From positions 4,353-68,352 of the forward strand of contig UQMD01000012.1 in assembly GCA_900542155.1 (NCBI GenBank): a stretch of DNA of 64,000 nucleotides. The letters are read 5' to 3'. This DNA comes from an uncultured Collinsella sp. GTDB taxonomy: Bacteria > Actinomycetota > Coriobacteriia > Coriobacteriales > Coriobacteriaceae. Below are positions 23,975-31,982 of the stretch, one piece after another. The translations under genes and the position numbers were made by a program. Position 1 is the first letter of the stretch. Each line of letters begins with the position of its first letter. The notes beneath the pieces were generated by a model that saw only the letters and a program-made list of their open reading frames with translations, ran no database searches and was not told the origin of the DNA.

Positions 23975-24691
23975 TTAGAACAGGAGGGCGTATATGACGG
24001 CGATGACGACGGAGGGAAGCATATTGGCCGTGCGGAAGGTCTGAGGACGGATGAGGTTGACGCCGACGCAGAAGATGAGCATGGAGCCTACGAGCGAAAG
24101 GCTGTTGAGGGCTGCTGTGGTCATGATGGGGGAGAGCGCGCCGGCAAACAACGTGATCGTCCCCTGGAACACGGCGACGGGCAGGGCGGAGAAGATGCAG
24201 CCGCGGCCAAGCGAGGCCGTCATGGTGCAGACGATGATGCAGTCCAGTGCGCCCTTGAGGGCAAGCGTTGACCAGTCGCCGAGCAGGCCGTCCTGGATCG
24301 ATCCCACAATGGCCATGGCGCCGATGCACACGGTGAGTGAAGTCGAGACAAAAGCGTTGGTGAACTCGTTATCGCCCTCACTGCCAGTCTTGCGCTTGAG
24401 CCATTCGCCAAGGTTCTCGATGGCGGCCTCCAAGTTGATGGCCTCGCCGATGAGCGAACCGAGCGTAAATGAGACGATGAGCATGGTGGTACCGGTGGTC
24501 GCTAGCGCCTTTCCATCGATGATGAGCATCTTTTGCATGGTGCCGCCCAGGCCGATAAACAGGACGCACAGCCCCGATGCTTTCATGAGCGTGTCTTGGA
24601 TGCGCGGTGTAATGAAGCGGCCGCCCGCTAATCCCAAAAGACCGCCCGCAACTAAAAGCGCAACGTTGATGATTGTTCCCAAGCCCGGCAT
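23975..24691 (-). CDS. DUF554 (YqgA-type) integral membrane protein
   Basis: 238 residues from ATG 24689-24691, preceded by GGAGGG; an in-frame extension to 24760 lacks an SD. Six to seven hydrophobic helices are visible (for example LGTIINVALLVAGGLLGLAGG, LCVLFIGLGGTM, TMLIVSFTLGSLIGE, LTVCIGAMAIVGSIQDGL, MLPSVVIAVIYALLF) together with the family blocks GKALATTGTTMLIVSFTLG and GSIQDGLLGDWSTLALKGAL. DUF554 proteins are predicted transporters of unknown substrate. It lies downstream of the surface operon and upstream of the Shango-like set but has its own promoter region, so a functional link is not implied. Confidence 0.87.
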   Translation of the reverse strand: MPGLGTIINVALLVAGGLLGLAGGRFITPRIQDTLMKASGLCVLFIGLGGTMQKMLIIDGKALATTGTTMLIVSFTLGSLIGEAINLEAAIENLGEWLKRKTGSEGDNEFTNAFVSTSLTVCIGAMAIVGSIQDGLLGDWSTLALKGALDCIIVCTMTASLGRGCIFSALPVAVFQGTITLFAGALSPIMTTAALNSLSLVGSMLIFCVGVNLIRPQTFRTANMLPSVVIAVIYALLF

Positions 24692-24809
24692 GAGCCCTCC
24701 TGTATTGATGCCAACGTGGCAATCGTAGCAGAACGAAATGCGAGGCACATCGCGACTCATCTAATACGTTATATAAGTGGTATTAGGAATGATGCGCAGC
24801 ATTTAAGCC

Positions 24810-26240
24810 TCAGGTGGTTGTCGGGACATAGGGGTAGTAGTCAAAGCGCAGTGTCATAAGCCGCTGCGGGGATTCAATAGCCGCGGCGATGATATTGGCA
24901 TCGCGGGCACGATCAAACCCTTCGAGTTCGATCTGATACGAGACGTCTTGCATAATGTCCAGACGTCGCCAGGCTAGAAGTGTGTCGCCATCGAATTCCA
25001 AGGTCTTGCCTCCGTCTGGGGCAACGGCGTATAGACGCAGTTTAGCGGTGGTTGCAGGGTCGACAACCGTGACCTTTTTAATTTCGTTTCGAGTATTCTT
25101 GGCGCCCAACAAGGTGAGCAGCGTTGGGGCCACGACCTCGCCCGATGGCAAATAGACGACTTCGATGGATTCGGGAAATGCGATGATGGCCGACTTGCGG
25201 ACGGGCTGATTGGCGGCGGCAACTTCGATGTTTGCAGCATCGATGACCTCTGTGTGGTCGAGGGCGGCAAGCACGCAGCAGTTACCTTCATCGATCTCCT
25301 GAGGATCAGCAAGCCTCAGACTGTCCGCGAGCTCGGGATCGTTTGGACCGGTAGCGGGCTCATTCGGTGCTTCGAAAGAAGCTGGGACGCTGTTTGTCGG
25401 CGACGGCGTGTCGCCCGCACCTGCTTCTTTGTCCGTGCTCTCTTCTTGTATGGTTGCGTTGATGGGTTCGTCGTTTGAGGGGAGCGTCTTGGCGTCAAGC
25501 GCGGAGGGGACAATCCCGACGGCTCCGGATCCGTTCCACTCCATCTCGAGAAGCGCCGGGTCGGCAAGAATGCGTTGCCTGCCTAGCGTGTGGGTATCGA
25601 TCGCAATAGGGCCTGCCTCCGTCCCGCGCGTAAGGCTGAGCGATCCGGCCGGCTTCTCGAAATGAATGTCTGTGTCTTCGGTACTGGCGGCGTAGAACAG
25701 CAGGGATGCTTCTCCCGCCGCGATGGCATCGGTGCCCGCCTTGGTCAGCCGCAGCGATGCCGTGAATGAGAGGGTGGGCTGCACATCGTCTGCATTCGCG
25801 GCGGCGCAGCCCAGACATATACCGCCTCCTTTCTCGAAAAACGCACCGTCGAAGGCGACCTTCGCTCCGTTCGCCGAGTCATCGACCGAAGCGATATCGA
25901 TGCGCAACCCCAAATCGCACGGATCGCCATCTGCATCGAGCACAATCGAGCGCCACGTGCAGACGGCGCACCCCGCCTGGGAGCCGTTTGCCTTGTTCGA
26001 ACGATTGATATCCACGACTATCGAGCCGTCCGTATTACGACGAAGGCATCCCGAGGTTGAGATTGCGGCCTGTGCGAACGAAAAACGCTTGCACGCAATG
26101 GCGCTCGACGGATTTGGTGCGGAGCTTAGGGCTGCTGGTAAGGAGTCTGCCATGACGGGAGTCGCCCAAGCGGCGACAGGCGTTCCGGTTGCGAGCGCGC
26201 CGCAGAGTGCGACGACGGGCAAAAGGTTCTTCGATGCCAT
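24810..26240 (-). CDS. Secreted cysteine-containing protein of unknown function
   Basis: 476 residues. A Sec signal peptide is clear (MASKNLLPVVALCGALATGTPVAAWA, cleavage after AWA or nearby). The mature part has several cysteines (GCAVC, GGICLGC, NCC), an acidic, proline- and serine-rich linker in the middle (about residues 265-310) and a C-terminal region of beta-strand character ending TLRFDYYPYVPTTT. No LPXTG or transmembrane anchor is present, so it is probably released or held by a partner. AGGAG precedes ATG 26238-26240. It is the last of five minus-strand genes with short gaps. I do not recognise its family. Confidence 0.7.
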   Translation of the reverse strand: MASKNLLPVVALCGALATGTPVAAWATPVMADSLPAALSSAPNPSSAIACKRFSFAQAAISTSGCLRRNTDGSIVVDINRSNKANGSQAGCAVCTWRSIVLDADGDPCDLGLRIDIASVDDSANGAKVAFDGAFFEKGGGICLGCAAANADDVQPTLSFTASLRLTKAGTDAIAAGEASLLFYAASTEDTDIHFEKPAGSLSLTRGTEAGPIAIDTHTLGRQRILADPALLEMEWNGSGAVGIVPSALDAKTLPSNDEPINATIQEESTDKEAGAGDTPSPTNSVPASFEAPNEPATGPNDPELADSLRLADPQEIDEGNCCVLAALDHTEVIDAANIEVAAANQPVRKSAIIAFPESIEVVYLPSGEVVAPTLLTLLGAKNTRNEIKKVTVVDPATTAKLRLYAVAPDGGKTLEFDGDTLLAWRRLDIMQDVSYQIELEGFDRARDANIIAAAIESPQRLMTLRFDYYPYVPTTT

Positions 26241-26258
26241 GGGGTCTCCTTAGCTAAT

Positions 26259-26540
26259 TTAGTGTGGCCTGTCCGTGTTTCGTTTCTGGCTGCGTTTGAT
26301 GTGCAGACCGAGGCCGGCGGTTCCCGCGCCTGCTGCCGTGGCGCCTGCTGCCAAGAGCCATCGTCTGTCGCCTGTCTGAGCCAACGGTTCCTCGCGGCAG
26401 CCGCGGTCGAGCTCCGAGAGGTCGACCGTCACCTGCGTGGCGGCCTGCGCCTGTTCTTGCTGGGCAAAGGCCATGGCTGGCCCAAACGCTAGGATACTGA
26501 CGGCGGCGGCCAGGGCGACGGCCTTATGCCGTGTGCGCAC
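26259..26540 (-). CDS. Small exported protein with a sortase-like LAQTG sorting tail
   Basis: 93 residues, from GTG 26538-26540, overlapping the previous gene's stop by 17 bp. The N-terminus is a signal peptide (KAVALAAAVSILAFGPAMAFA). After a short mature stretch comes LAQTGDRRW, a hydrophobic helix (LLAAGATAAGAGTAGLGLHI) and a basic tail (KRSQKR): the architecture of a cell-wall sorting signal, with LAQTG resembling the LAXTG pentapeptide of class E sortases. The mature region is only about 30 residues, so it may serve as a wall anchor or cap for the neighbouring secreted proteins. No sortase gene is in the window. Confidence 0.65.
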   Translation of the reverse strand: MRTRHKAVALAAAVSILAFGPAMAFAQQEQAQAATQVTVDLSELDRGCREEPLAQTGDRRWLLAAGATAAGAGTAGLGLHIKRSQKRNTDRPH

Positions 26541-27117
26541 CGGGCTCGACCGTCCAGGTGATCGTTGCGACCTGATCGCCTTCGCCGGTTACGCGGAAGA
26601 TGTCGCGCGTGACGCGGGCGACGTTTCCGCTTGTCTTGAGCTTAATTTTGTCCGTGCCGCCGGCAATGCCCTGGTAGCCCATGTCGAAGGCTGCATTCTT
26701 GGAAAGATCGAGGCCCGTCTCCTGCATTGCGGCGCTGGCGTTCTGGAGTGCGCCGTTGGGGCCGACCTTAAAGTCGATGGAATTCTGCGCGGTTCCGGCC
26801 TTGGCGTCGGCGGCAATGGTCCAGGTGTTCATGGCGTCGATCTTCATGTTGGTGACATGGATGCCGTAGGCCGAATGATTGTCGATGGTGGTCGCGTCTT
26901 CTGAGGGGCCCTGAAGCGTGCCGTCGGCCTTGGCGACGAAGGGAATAACCGTCGGAACTTTGAACTCTACGTTGTCGATCTCGGTCCTGACCATTACTTT
27001 TGTGGTTCCAACGCGCCCGGCTGCCAGAGCTGGCGTCGGGGCGGCGCCCATTGCGAGCGCGAGCCCTGCGCCCACGACGAGCGCTCTGGCTCCGTTCATG
27101 TTCCTGGTGATGTCCAT
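26524..27117 (-). CDS. Secreted WxL-like surface protein
   Basis: 197 residues with a signal peptide (GARALVVGAGLALAMGAAPTPALA). The mature part is rich in beta strands: VEFKVPTVIPFVAKADGTLQG, an NTWTI element near the middle and, at the C-terminus, a strand ATITWTVEPGA. The W-T-V/L ending followed by a Pro/Gly turn resembles the C-terminal motif of Gram-positive WxL domains, which bind peptidoglycan non-covalently; the similarity is weak and is inference. AAAGGAACG precedes ATG 27115-27117. It sits beside an exported LAQTG protein and a membrane protein, as WxL proteins typically do. Confidence 0.6.
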   Translation of the reverse strand: MDITRNMNGARALVVGAGLALAMGAAPTPALAAGRVGTTKVMVRTEIDNVEFKVPTVIPFVAKADGTLQGPSEDATTIDNHSAYGIHVTNMKIDAMNTWTIAADAKAGTAQNSIDFKVGPNGALQNASAAMQETGLDLSKNAAFDMGYQGIAGGTDKIKLKTSGNVARVTRDIFRVTGEGDQVATITWTVEPGAHTA

Positions 27118-27207
27118 GGTCGTTCCTTTCTATTCGCCGCGGGCCGTCCCCGCGATGATTGGACGAATGCTGGTGAATTGCGTGCGGTGCCGCGTCGGTC
27201 GAAAAAG

Positions 27208-27717
27208 CTAGTTCTCGGCTTGCTCAACCCGTACCTTGACACGTGTCGGATTGCCGTGGCTGTCGAGGGTCTTGGCATCGAGTGCCTGGATCTCGATGTA
27301 TGCCTCGCCTTCTTTGATGTCGCCGGCGGGGCACGTCTCGATTGTCTTGCCGGTCTCGACCACACCGGATTCGTACATGGTCTCGTCGTTTTGGATGACG
27401 CGGAATCGCTGGGGAAATTTATTGTCTTGGACGTTTTGCACGTTGACGCGCAGCTTGCCGTCCTCCTGTAGCTGAGCGACCGGCGCGACCGAAATCGTCA
27501 TCATGTTGTCGCGGACGATGGCATCGAGCTCATCTTGGATTTCTTGTCGCGATTTACCCTCTGCCGTCGTGACTGAGGCGCCCGCTTCGGGCACGGGCTG
27601 CGACTGCCAGGCGTATAGTCCTACGGCGACAAGGGCGCAGACGATAGCCAGACAGACAACGACGAGTTTCTTGCGACGCCCCAGTCCTGCGAGGCGGGGC
27701 GGCTTCTTCGCACTCAT
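27208..27717 (-). CDS. Membrane-anchored extracytoplasmic protein of unknown function
   Basis: 169 residues: a basic N-terminus (MSAKKPPRLAGLGRRKK), one transmembrane helix (LVVVCLAIVCALVAVGLYAW) and a 130-residue outside domain with alternating strands (ISVAPVAQLQEDGKLRVNVQ, PQRFRVIQNDETMYESGVV, EAYIEIQALDA). A single N-terminal helix with positive inside charge fits a signal anchor. Its ATG (27715-27717) overlaps the stop of the upstream small gene (ATGA), so they are coupled. It probably tethers or presents the secreted proteins encoded downstream; this is inference. Confidence 0.68.
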   Translation of the reverse strand: MSAKKPPRLAGLGRRKKLVVVCLAIVCALVAVGLYAWQSQPVPEAGASVTTAEGKSRQEIQDELDAIVRDNMMTISVAPVAQLQEDGKLRVNVQNVQDNKFPQRFRVIQNDETMYESGVVETGKTIETCPAGDIKEGEAYIEIQALDAKTLDSHGNPTRVKVRVEQAEN

Positions 27718-28010
27718 GCGGCGTCCTTGGTGGTGTAGACACGTGCGAACGTGGACGGGTCCGCTCCAAAGAGCATGTGAAGCATCAGGCGGCGCGAGTA
27801 GATGAGCTCGTCAAAGTCGTGAGGGAGCTCGATGTCGTGGATACGCGCGATGTGGTGGGCGAGCGCCGAGAACGACTCGGGGTCGCAGATAACATCGGTG
27901 GTGACGTGGTAGACCGCCGTATCGGGGAACGCCTCTTCGTCGAAAGGCAGGAGATAGGGATCGTCGTCGACCTCGATGGCGACGCCGTACTGGGGCCAGT
28001 AATATGCCAT
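27714..28010 (-). CDS. Small cytoplasmic hypothetical protein heading the surface operon
   Basis: 98 residues, ATG 28008-28010 with GGGAGG upstream. Sequence: an N-terminal aromatic stretch (MAYYWPQYGVAIEVDDDPYL), then VTTDVICDPESFSALAHHIAR and a C-terminal RRLMLHMLFGADPSTF. No signal peptide, metal site or known fold is visible. The 4 bp overlap with the next gene (ATGA) links it to the membrane-anchored protein. Function unknown; a chaperone or regulator for the surface operon is conceivable but unsupported. Confidence 0.6.
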   Translation of the reverse strand: MAYYWPQYGVAIEVDDDPYLLPFDEEAFPDTAVYHVTTDVICDPESFSALAHHIARIHDIELPHDFDELIYSRRLMLHMLFGADPSTFARVYTTKDAA

Positions 28011-28356
28011 GGGAACCTCCCTGCTTCTGGGGCCAAAACTTCTATCGGTTTTGGCTGTCGATGCCGACCGTATCAGCCGCTACTTGACCAATTTCTGACC
28101 AAATGCTTGACGGATTGACATCTCCGCAGGTAAAAGGTGGAAAAAATTACTTCAACTTTTTTCGAGCGACAATCGAGCGGTCGGCGACGGCGGGGCGATA
28201 TGTGTCAAAAGCATCGTCTGCCGAGGAAATCTTGCCGCTCGCCGAATTGCACGAACGTAAAAATCGCCAATTATGGAGACGGTCTCGAACACGTCGACGA
28301 AACGATGCGGTAACATCTCCCTGCAAACACTGTAGTTAGCTAAAGGGGGAGTTCGC
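28011..28356. promoter_or_regulatory. Divergent promoter region, surface operon and lactate dehydrogenase operon
   Basis: 346 bp with no credible gene; it must hold both divergent promoters. Candidate -35 hexamers (TTGACG, TTGACA) occur near 28107-28120, but no paired -10 box is convincing. No known riboswitch or tRNA is seen. Confidence 0.3.
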
Positions 28357-29958
28357 GTGTCTGCAACCATCAAACCCTTCACCGACGAGTTCGAAGAGTA
28401 TGGCCGCGATGAATCTCGCGCATCGGGCGAAGCATCGAGCATCTCGTTTCCGACAACGGAAGACGAGGTCCGTGCCATTTTGGAAACGCTCCATGCCGAG
28501 CGTGTCCCGGTAACGGTTCAGGGCGCCCGAACCGGCCTTGCCGCCGGTGCCGTGCCCCACGGTGGGCATATCCTCAATACTTCCCGTATGAATCGCTACT
28601 TGGGCCTTCGCCGCGATGAACAAGACCAATTTCTGCTGCGCGTGGAGCCGGGCGTTGTGCTCTCGGAGCTGCGTAAGCAGCTGAGCAAGAAGGTACTGCC
28701 GACCGCTGGTTGGGACCAGGCATCGCTTGAGGCCTACGAGGAGTTCCAAGAGTCCCCCGAGCAGTTCTTTCCCACCGATCCCACCGAGGCATCTGCCTGT
28801 CTGGGCGGCATGGCGGCATGCAACGCCTCCGGCGCCCGCAGCTACGCTTACGGTCCCATGCGCCCGCATATCACGGGACTCCACGTCGCGCTGGCTGATG
28901 GCGATTTGCTTGAGCTTCAGCGCGGCGAGGCTTTTGCCCAGGACCGCCACCTGTCGCTCGTGACGGCAGAGGGCCGTACGCTCGAGCTCGATCTTCCCGG
29001 CTATACCATGCCCGAGACAAAAAATGCCTCAGGCTATTTCGTTGCGGACGATATGGACGCCATCGACCTCTTTATCGGCGCGTGCGGCACGCTCGGCGTT
29101 ATCACCGAGCTCGAGATTGCCCTGCAGGCGGCGCCTGCGGTCGTTTGGGGTGTGAGTTGCTTTTTCGATAGCGAGGACAAGGCGGTGTCCTTTACCGATT
29201 CCGTGCGCCCTGTCCTGTCCCATGCGGCTGCCATCGAGTACTTCGATGCTGGCGCCCTGGATATTCTACGTCGCCAGCGCGAGCAGTCGACGGCGTTTGC
29301 CTCGCTGCCGGCGCTCGACGACGAGGCAAAGGTCTGTGTCTACGTGGAGCTCGATTGCGATGACGAGGCGCAGGCGACCGAGGAGCTGTACCACTTGGGA
29401 TGGGTGCTGGAGCTTGCGGGCGGCCGCGACGATGCGACATGGGTCGCCCGCACCGAAGTCGATCGCGAGTGCCAGCGGTTCTTCCGCCACGCGGTGCCCG
29501 AGAGCGTCAACATGCTCATCGACGAGCGTCGCCGCACCGACCCCACCATTACCAAGCTGGGATCGGATATGTCGGTGCCCAATGCACGCCTTGCCGATGT
29601 CGTGGCCCTCTATCGCCGCACGCTGGCCGAAAGCGGGCTTGAGTCTGCTGCCTGGGGACACATCGGGAACAACCATCTGCATGTGAACATCCTGCCGCGC
29701 GATGCGCAAGACTACCGTCGTGGTGGAGAGCTCTTTGCCCAGTGGGCTTCCGAGGTCACGGCCATGGGCGGTGCCGTTTCTGCCGAACACGGCGTCGGCA
29801 AGATCAAGGCGGGCTTCTTGGAGACGATGTACGGCCACGAGGCCATGGTCGAGTCGGCGCGCCTCAAACTCCAGCTCGATCCTGCCGGCCAGCTGGGTCG
29901 CGGCAACCTGTTTACGGAGAAGCTCTTGGATGAACTCGTCCAGAAAGGGGGCGCGTGA
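28357..29958 (+). CDS. FAD-linked lactate/2-hydroxyacid dehydrogenase (LctD/GlcD type)
   Basis: 533 residues, starting at GTG 28357 with AAAGGGGGAG upstream. The FAD-binding type 4 domain shows TVQGARTGLAAGAVPHGG and ASACLGGMAACNASGARSYAYG, and the C-terminal FAD-oxidase part has NNHLHVNILP and SAEHGVGKIKAGFL, as in D-lactate dehydrogenase and glycolate oxidase GlcD. Immediately downstream are EtfB and an EtfA fused to a ferredoxin domain. In Acetobacterium woodii the same trio couples lactate oxidation to NAD+ reduction by flavin-based electron confurcation. The same role, lactate use in an anaerobe, is the best inference here. Confidence 0.88.
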   Translation: MSATIKPFTDEFEEYGRDESRASGEASSISFPTTEDEVRAILETLHAERVPVTVQGARTGLAAGAVPHGGHILNTSRMNRYLGLRRDEQDQFLLRVEPGVVLSELRKQLSKKVLPTAGWDQASLEAYEEFQESPEQFFPTDPTEASACLGGMAACNASGARSYAYGPMRPHITGLHVALADGDLLELQRGEAFAQDRHLSLVTAEGRTLELDLPGYTMPETKNASGYFVADDMDAIDLFIGACGTLGVITELEIALQAAPAVVWGVSCFFDSEDKAVSFTDSVRPVLSHAAAIEYFDAGALDILRRQREQSTAFASLPALDDEAKVCVYVELDCDDEAQATEELYHLGWVLELAGGRDDATWVARTEVDRECQRFFRHAVPESVNMLIDERRRTDPTITKLGSDMSVPNARLADVVALYRRTLAESGLESAAWGHIGNNHLHVNILPRDAQDYRRGGELFAQWASEVTAMGGAVSAEHGVGKIKAGFLETMYGHEAMVESARLKLQLDPAGQLGRGNLFTEKLLDELVQKGGA

Positions 29959-29960
29959 AG

Positions 29961-30776
29961 ATGAGTGATTTCCATATGGTGGTGTGCGTCAAGGCGGTGC
30001 CCGGAAGCACCGAGGTCAAGATGGACCCCAAGACCAATACTATCGTGCGTGATGGCAAGCAGGCGGTCATTAATCCCTTCGATGCAAGTGCTCTCGAATG
30101 TGCGCTAGCGCTGAAGGACGACTTTATCGGCTTTGGCATGGACGTGCGTGTGACGGTGGTGTCGATGGGCATCCCCGCGACCGAATCGCTGCTGTGCGAC
30201 TGCATCGCCCGCGGTGCCGACGACGCGCTGCTGCTGACCGACCGAGCCTTTGCGGGCGCCGATACCCTAGCCACCACCTATGCCCTCAAATGCGGCATCG
30301 AGGCACTCGATGAGGACTTTGACCTGCTCATCTGCGGCAAGATGGCAGTGGACGGCGATACGGCCCAGATCGGCCCCGAGCTGGCCGGCGCCTTTGGGGT
30401 CCCCTGCGTGACCGACGTGAGCTGTGTGCAGAGCGCGGGATTTACGACGTGTGGCTCGCTGGCGCTCGTCCACGGCTGCGATGCCGGCGAGGAGACGGTG
30501 TACCTGGAGATGCCGTGTGCGATGACGACTGCCAAGGAGATTGGCCAGCTGCGCATGCCGAGTATTGCCGGTATTCGCGCGGCCGAGGATGCAGACGTGC
30601 GCGTGGCCAGCGCTGCCGACGTAAACGCCGATCCTTCGCGTTGCGGCCTTGCCGGATCACCGACGCAGGTCGTGCACTCGTTTGTGCCCGACCGTGACCA
30701 AACGTGCGAGGCCGTTGAGGGAACGGCGTCCGAGCAGGCGGTAAAACTTGCCAAGATTATCGAGGGGATGGCATAG
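29961..30776 (+). CDS. etfB: Electron transfer flavoprotein subunit beta (EtfB), LctB-like
   Basis: 272 residues from ATG 29961, two bases after the dehydrogenase stop; an overlapping GTG at 29955 is possible, but the G-rich SD spacing fits ATG. EtfB hallmarks are present: VVCVKAVPGSTEVKMDPK, INPFDASALECALALKD, ICGKMAVDGDTAQIGPELA and FGVPCVTDVSCVQS. EtfB binds the second flavin or AMP and passes electrons between the dehydrogenase and EtfA. In confurcating complexes it also binds NAD(H). It is the middle gene of the lactate dehydrogenase operon and its stop touches the etfA start. Confidence 0.92.
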   Translation: MSDFHMVVCVKAVPGSTEVKMDPKTNTIVRDGKQAVINPFDASALECALALKDDFIGFGMDVRVTVVSMGIPATESLLCDCIARGADDALLLTDRAFAGADTLATTYALKCGIEALDEDFDLLICGKMAVDGDTAQIGPELAGAFGVPCVTDVSCVQSAGFTTCGSLALVHGCDAGEETVYLEMPCAMTTAKEIGQLRMPSIAGIRAAEDADVRVASAADVNADPSRCGLAGSPTQVVHSFVPDRDQTCEAVEGTASEQAVKLAKIIEGMA

Positions 30777-31982
30777 ATGAGCGGGCTGATTATCGATAGC
30801 GAAGCCTGCATCGGCTGTGGTCGCTGCGTTCGCGCCTGCGCCTCGGGCGGCATTGTGGTGGAGGGCGAGCGCCCCAATCGCTGTGCCCGCGTAACCGACG
30901 GCTGTATCCTGTGCGGCGGGTGCGTCGACGCCTGCCCCGTCAACGCCATCTCGATTGAGCGCGACGAGGCCGCCGGCGCGGCAGACCTTGACGCATATCG
31001 AGACATCTGGATCTTCGTGCAGACTGACGAGCACGATGCCGTTGCATCCGTGGCCTTCGAGCTCATGGGCAAGGGACGCGAGCTTGCCGATGCCCGCGGC
31101 TGCCGTCTGGTGGCACTGGTCGGCATGAGCCCCGAGGGCTCACTCGGGGACCTGGAGCATCTGACTTGCGCCGGTGCGGACGAAGTTCTGGTCTGTCGTG
31201 ACGAGCGCCTGCGTCAGAACGACGCGGAGGTCTACGCCCGCTTGATCTGCGATTTGGTAGCCGAGCGCAAGCCCGAGGCCATCCTGTACGGCGCGACCGC
31301 CTTTGGTCGCGAGCTGGCGCCCGGTGTGGCCGTGCGCTTGCAGACGGGTCTTACGGCCGATTGCACGGTGCTTTCTATGGATACGGAGACGGGTCTGCTG
31401 CAGCAGACACGCCCGGCGTTTGGCGGCAACCTGATGGCCACCATTATCTGCCCCAACCACCGTCCTCAGATGGTAACGGTGCGCCCCGGCATCTTTAAGG
31501 CGCCCGAGTTTGACTATAGCCGCTCCGGCACGATTACCCAGGTAGTGCTTGCGGATGACGTTAAGGCCCGCGTCGAGATCTCGATTCCCGCCGAGGAGTG
31601 GGGACAGCAGGCCTCAATTGCCGATGCCGAGCGTCTGGTCGTGGTGGGCCGCGGCATCGGCTCCAAGAAGAATCTGCCCCTGATGCGAAAGCTCGCCGAT
31701 GCCCTGGGTGCCGAGCTTGGTTGCACGCGTCCCATTGTGGAGGCAGGCTGGTTGGAGTATCGCCACCAAATTGGCCAGACGGGTGTATCGGTCTCGCCCA
31801 AGCTCCTCGTGAGCATCGGTGTCTCGGGCGCTATCCAGCATCTCGCCGGCATCGGTGGGGCGGAGTGCATTGTCGCCATCAATGAGGACCCGGATGCCCC
31901 CATCTTCGGTGCTGCCCAGTATAAGGTCGTCGGCGATGCCGTTGAGATCGTTGAGGAGCTGCTGGCTCAGCTTGAGCGCTAA
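30777..31982 (+). CDS. etfA: Electron transfer flavoprotein subunit alpha with N-terminal ferredoxin domain (LctC-like)
   Basis: 401 residues. The first 60 hold two 4Fe-4S motifs: CIGCGRCVRAC (C-x2-C-x2-C-x3-C) and CILCGGCVDACP. The body has EtfA blocks (ATAFGRELAPGVAVRLQTGL, GNLMATIICPNHRPQM) and the FAD-binding C-terminus (VVVGRGIGSKKNLPL; QTGVSVSPKLLVSIGVSGAI; INEDPDAPIF). A fused ferredoxin domain is typical of EtfA that exchanges electrons with ferredoxin, as in confurcating lactate dehydrogenase. It starts one base after etfB. Its last codons overlap the convergent HD gene by 4 bp. Confidence 0.92.
   Translation: MSGLIIDSEACIGCGRCVRACASGGIVVEGERPNRCARVTDGCILCGGCVDACPVNAISIERDEAAGAADLDAYRDIWIFVQTDEHDAVASVAFELMGKGRELADARGCRLVALVGMSPEGSLGDLEHLTCAGADEVLVCRDERLRQNDAEVYARLICDLVAERKPEAILYGATAFGRELAPGVAVRLQTGLTADCTVLSMDTETGLLQQTRPAFGGNLMATIICPNHRPQMVTVRPGIFKAPEFDYSRSGTITQVVLADDVKARVEISIPAEEWGQQASIADAERLVVVGRGIGSKKNLPLMRKLADALGAELGCTRPIVEAGWLEYRHQIGQTGVSVSPKLLVSIGVSGAIQHLAGIGGAECIVAINEDPDAPIFGAAQYKVVGDAVEIVEELLAQLER

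Noticed and set aside
26524..26540. Frameshift or sequencing error joining the WxL-like and LAQTG proteins into one gene
   Set aside because: The 17 bp overlap could hint at one protein, but the second has its own signal peptide, so two coupled genes are more likely.
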